A stretch of 54,679 nt of DNA from an uncultured Spirochaetota bacterium (lineage in GTDB: Bacteria > Spirochaetota > Brachyspiria > Brachyspirales > Brachyspiraceae), in NCBI GenBank assembly GCA_944390575.1, contig CALXQJ010000014.1:1-54679 (forward strand), in the 5' to 3' direction. Shown in pieces: positions 52,304 through 54,679 of the stretch. Below the pieces are notes generated by a model that was not told the DNA's origin, did not search any database, and worked only from the letters and a program-made list of their open reading frames with translations. The position numbers and the translations under genes were made by a program. Position 1 is the stretch's first letter. The number at the start of each line of letters is the position of its first letter.

Positions 52304-54679
52304 GTGAGACAAGAGTTAAATAGTGTTTTTGAGAAAATTGAGGAAGTATCTTTAGATGAGTATGATATAGATTTGCTTCTTAATAAGGATATTAGTATAT
52401 CTGAAAAAGATTTTCCTACTATTTATGTTGATAATGTTATTAGGAAATTTAATAATAATATTAATATTGTTAGTACTATAGTAGACTCTACTAAAGGTTT
52501 AGAAGAAGATACTTATGAAACTACTAATTCTATAGAAGATAATGTAGTTGCAAATAGATATACAGAAGAAGAAGATAGAAGTTATACTGAGGCTAAAGAA
52601 ACTACAGCTCTAACTGAAGAAGATTTACTTTCTATAGATATTATAGATGATGATGAGTTTGATTTATCTAATGCTGATTTATTTAATAAGGCTAATGATA
52701 GTATTGAAGAGACTTATGATAATAAAGAAATAAAGAATAATGAAGCATTAGATGATAATTATATTATATCATCTTTATATACTAATGAAGAAGAAAATAT
52801 ATATAACACTGTAAAATCTGAAATTAGTATATCTGATGATGATATATTTAGTTCTTCTATAGTTGATGATTTTGACTTATCTACATTAATAGCTCAAAAT
52901 GAGGATAGTCCTCAGAAGCTTGAAATTGCTACTTCTATTGATGATGTTAAAGATACTAATAAGTTAGAAAGTAAAGTTGTAGAAAAAGAATCTAAAAATA
53001 TTGAAGAGACTAAAACTACTAATATAGTAGAAAGTATTAATAATGTGGCATTAGATGATAAAGTTACTTCATCTAATGAAGAGAAGTTTATAATAGATAC
53101 TATATATGATGATATTAAGAGAAGAGATAATGTATATTCTGACTTTAAAGTTTCTAATGATTATATTAATACTATTGAAGAGGTTGATGATTTTAATTTA
53201 GAAAATGCATTATTTAATAATAAGTCTGATAGTGTTGTTGAGTTAGAAAATGTAGAATCTCTAAATATAAATAATGATAATACAGTAATATCAGAAGATA
53301 ATATTATTAAAAATGATATTATACATTCTGATGATGCAACTACTATAGATAATAGTAATATAAGTGAAACAAATAATAGTATAATAATAGAAGAAGATAT
53401 TTCACCTGACTTTAATATAGCAGTAGAAGAATCTCAAAATATAGTAGAAAATCATACTCCTATAGTAGAAGAGATTGCAGATAAAGTTGATGATATAATA
53501 TCTGAAGATAGTATTTTAGACTCTAATGAAGAAAATATAGTAAATAATGATAATATGGTAAATGATGATATATCTTCTGTGGATTCTAATAATATAGTTG
53601 AAGCTAAGAAGGATATAGATGATGATAGTCTTTATGAAGAAGAGATAGTAGAAGAGACTATTTATGAAGAGAAAGAAGAAGAGTATGAAGATTATGAGGA
53701 AGTAGAATATTTTGAGGAAGTAGAAGAAGAAGTTCAATCTAATAGTCAAGATAATATGCAAGCATCTGATTATGATCAAGATTTACTTGATGCTCTTATG
53801 CAATTAGATAAGGCTCATAGTATGAATAAACTATCTACTGATGATATGTCTATTGTACCAGAAATTAGTAATTTTAATTTTTCTTCTCAGCCTGCAAAGA
53901 AAAAAGTAAAGGTTCCTAAGAAAAGGCTTGAAAAAGTTATAAAAACAAGAACTATAACAGTGCCTAAGGTTATTAGAAAGAAGATTAGGAAATTAAAAGA
54001 ACCTATTAATGAGGCCTTATATAGTAAAGATTTAGTAAATAATATTTCTACTAATGATATTTCTACTATAGAAAATAATACTCCTGTTTCAGAATTAGTT
54101 AATTTAGTTAGTGAAAATAGTGTTGATTCTATTAATAATAGTTTATTATCTACTTCTGATGATATTTTAGAGGGTGTGGAGCTTGATGATATTCATATTG
54201 AAGATGATCTTATTAATGATATTGCTAATGATAATATAGTTAATGATGATATTATAACAGATGATAATGTTATGGAGTTATCTGCTTCTTCTTTAGATAT
54301 TATATTGAATGATGATATTTCTGATAATTTGAATGAAATATCAGATTTAGTTGGTATAGATAATAAAGAAATAGATAATAAAGAAATAGATAATAAAGAA
54401 ATAGATAATAAAGAAATAGATAATAAAGAAATAGATAATAAAGAAATAGATAATAAAGAAATAGATAATAAAGAAACAGATAATAAAGAAATAGATAATA
54501 AAGAAACAGATAATAAAGAAACAGATAATAAAGAAACAGATAATAAAGAAACAGATAATAAAGAAATAGATAATAAAGAAACAGATAATAAAGAAACAGA
54601 TAATAAAGAAACAGATAATAAAGAAACAGATAATAAAGAAACAGATAATAAAGAAACAGATAATAAAGAAACAGATAAT
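52304..54679 (+). CDS. Very large acidic repeat protein, 3' end beyond window
   Basis: Open frame of 792 codons from the GTG at 52304 (GAAGAG upstream) to the window end, without a stop; the gene continues. No signal peptide or membrane segment. Composition is extreme in Asp, Glu, Asn, Ile and Ser; there is one basic patch (about residues 530-565, KKKVKVPKKRLEKV and KVIRKKIRKLKEP). From residue 686 on it is the DNKEI/DNKET repeat. Likely mostly disordered or coiled. Family not recognised; a cytoplasmic scaffold and a surface-linked protein are both open. It is probably co-transcribed with the SLBB-like gene. Confidence 0.85.
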   Translation, partial: MRQELNSVFEKIEEVSLDEYDIDLLLNKDISISEKDFPTIYVDNVIRKFNNNINIVSTIVDSTKGLEEDTYETTNSIEDNVVANRYTEEEDRSYTEAKETTALTEEDLLSIDIIDDDEFDLSNADLFNKANDSIEETYDNKEIKNNEALDDNYIISSLYTNEEENIYNTVKSEISISDDDIFSSSIVDDFDLSTLIAQNEDSPQKLEIATSIDDVKDTNKLESKVVEKESKNIEETKTTNIVESINNVALDDKVTSSNEEKFIIDTIYDDIKRRDNVYSDFKVSNDYINTIEEVDDFNLENALFNNKSDSVVELENVESLNINNDNTVISEDNIIKNDIIHSDDATTIDNSNISETNNSIIIEEDISPDFNIAVEESQNIVENHTPIVEEIADKVDDIISEDSILDSNEENIVNNDNMVNDDISSVDSNNIVEAKKDIDDDSLYEEEIVEETIYEEKEEEYEDYEEVEYFEEVEEEVQSNSQDNMQASDYDQDLLDALMQLDKAHSMNKLSTDDMSIVPEISNFNFSSQPAKKKVKVPKKRLEKVIKTRTITVPKVIRKKIRKLKEPINEALYSKDLVNNISTNDISTIENNTPVSELVNLVSENSVDSINNSLLSTSDDILEGVELDDIHIEDDLINDIANDNIVNDDIITDDNVMELSASSLDIILNDDISDNLNEISDLVGIDNKEIDNKEIDNKEIDNKEIDNKEIDNKEIDNKEIDNKETDNKEIDNKETDNKETDNKETDNKETDNKEIDNKETDNKETDNKETDNKETDNKETDNKETDNKETDN
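54359..54679 (+). repeat. 15-bp in-frame tandem repeat (DNKEI/DNKET)
   Basis: At least 21 full copies of GATAATAAAGAA(ATA/ACA) plus six bases, cut by the window end. Each unit codes for five residues, Asp-Asn-Lys-Glu-Ile or -Thr, so copy-number changes keep the frame. The ATA copies are mostly at the left and ACA copies at the right, with isolated exceptions at units 9 and 14, showing unequal exchange. Confidence 0.97.

Noticed and set aside
53516-53779. 87-residue hydrophobic frame on the minus strand
   Set aside because: It is the antisense of the acidic gene at 52304; Asp/Glu codons give Ile/Leu/Phe/Tyr on the other strand.

Overview
The window is a very AT-rich piece of a spirochaete chromosome, most likely a Brachyspira species. 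This rests on the base composition, FlgM, many short-signal lipoproteins, simple-sequence repeat tracts, and a phage-like gene set whose small predicted tail resembles the VSH-1 gene transfer agent of Brachyspira. The species call is inference; no rRNA or other marker is present.

Left part (1-17.5 kb). A heptanucleotide tract opens the window. It is followed by a two-domain lipoprotein, pgk and gap, and a surface sialylation cluster: two tandem GT29-type sialyltransferases, CMP-sialate synthetase neuA with a pentanucleotide repeat at its 3' end, and a GT42-type sialyltransferase. Then come a four-subunit 2-oxoacid:ferredoxin oxidoreductase operon, adenine deaminase, an overlapping CHAT-protease/lipoprotein-amidase pair, an internally duplicated ankyrin protein and a malate/lactate-type dehydrogenase.

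Middle (17.5-25.8 kb). A 488-bp gene-free AT-rich gap carries several copies of TTATCAACA (DnaA-box-like). Two identical parS-like sites lie 3 kb away. Gene orientation is biased away from this point on both sides, so it is a candidate replication origin region. Around it lie a kinase-like protein, a membrane-bound LuxR-type regulator, flgM-rsmI, a lipoprotein/TonB-like/NtrY-like kinase operon, a degenerate receiver protein and tRNA-Leu(CAA).

Right part (25.8-54.7 kb). Phage-type genes occur as two separated blocks. Block A (25.86-28.9 kb) has small and large terminase and a short tape-measure protein. Block B (37.3-45.3 kb) has tail-tip, fibre, endolysin, holin-like and overlapping spanin genes. 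The 8.4 kb between them is cellular: sodC, a lipoprotein, a membrane protein, an N-acylglucosamine 2-epimerase, a DUF5682 protein, a PtsN-like EIIA, kdsB and satP. No capsid, portal, integrase, repressor or replication gene is present, and both blocks are intact-looking and cleanly bordered. The best reading is a divided gene-transfer-agent genome kept by the host. After block B come rex, three related lipoproteins, mcsB-mcsA, purA, aroK-aroQ, a small SLBB-like membrane protein and the start of a very large acidic protein with at least 21 copies of a 15-bp repeat, cut by the window end.

How the parts work together: the sialylation genes, kdsB, the 2-epimerase and the lipoproteins point to a variable cell surface. 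The repeat tracts are likely mutation hot spots for this. The two phage blocks would give DNA packaging, tail assembly and host lysis, with capsid genes supplied from elsewhere.
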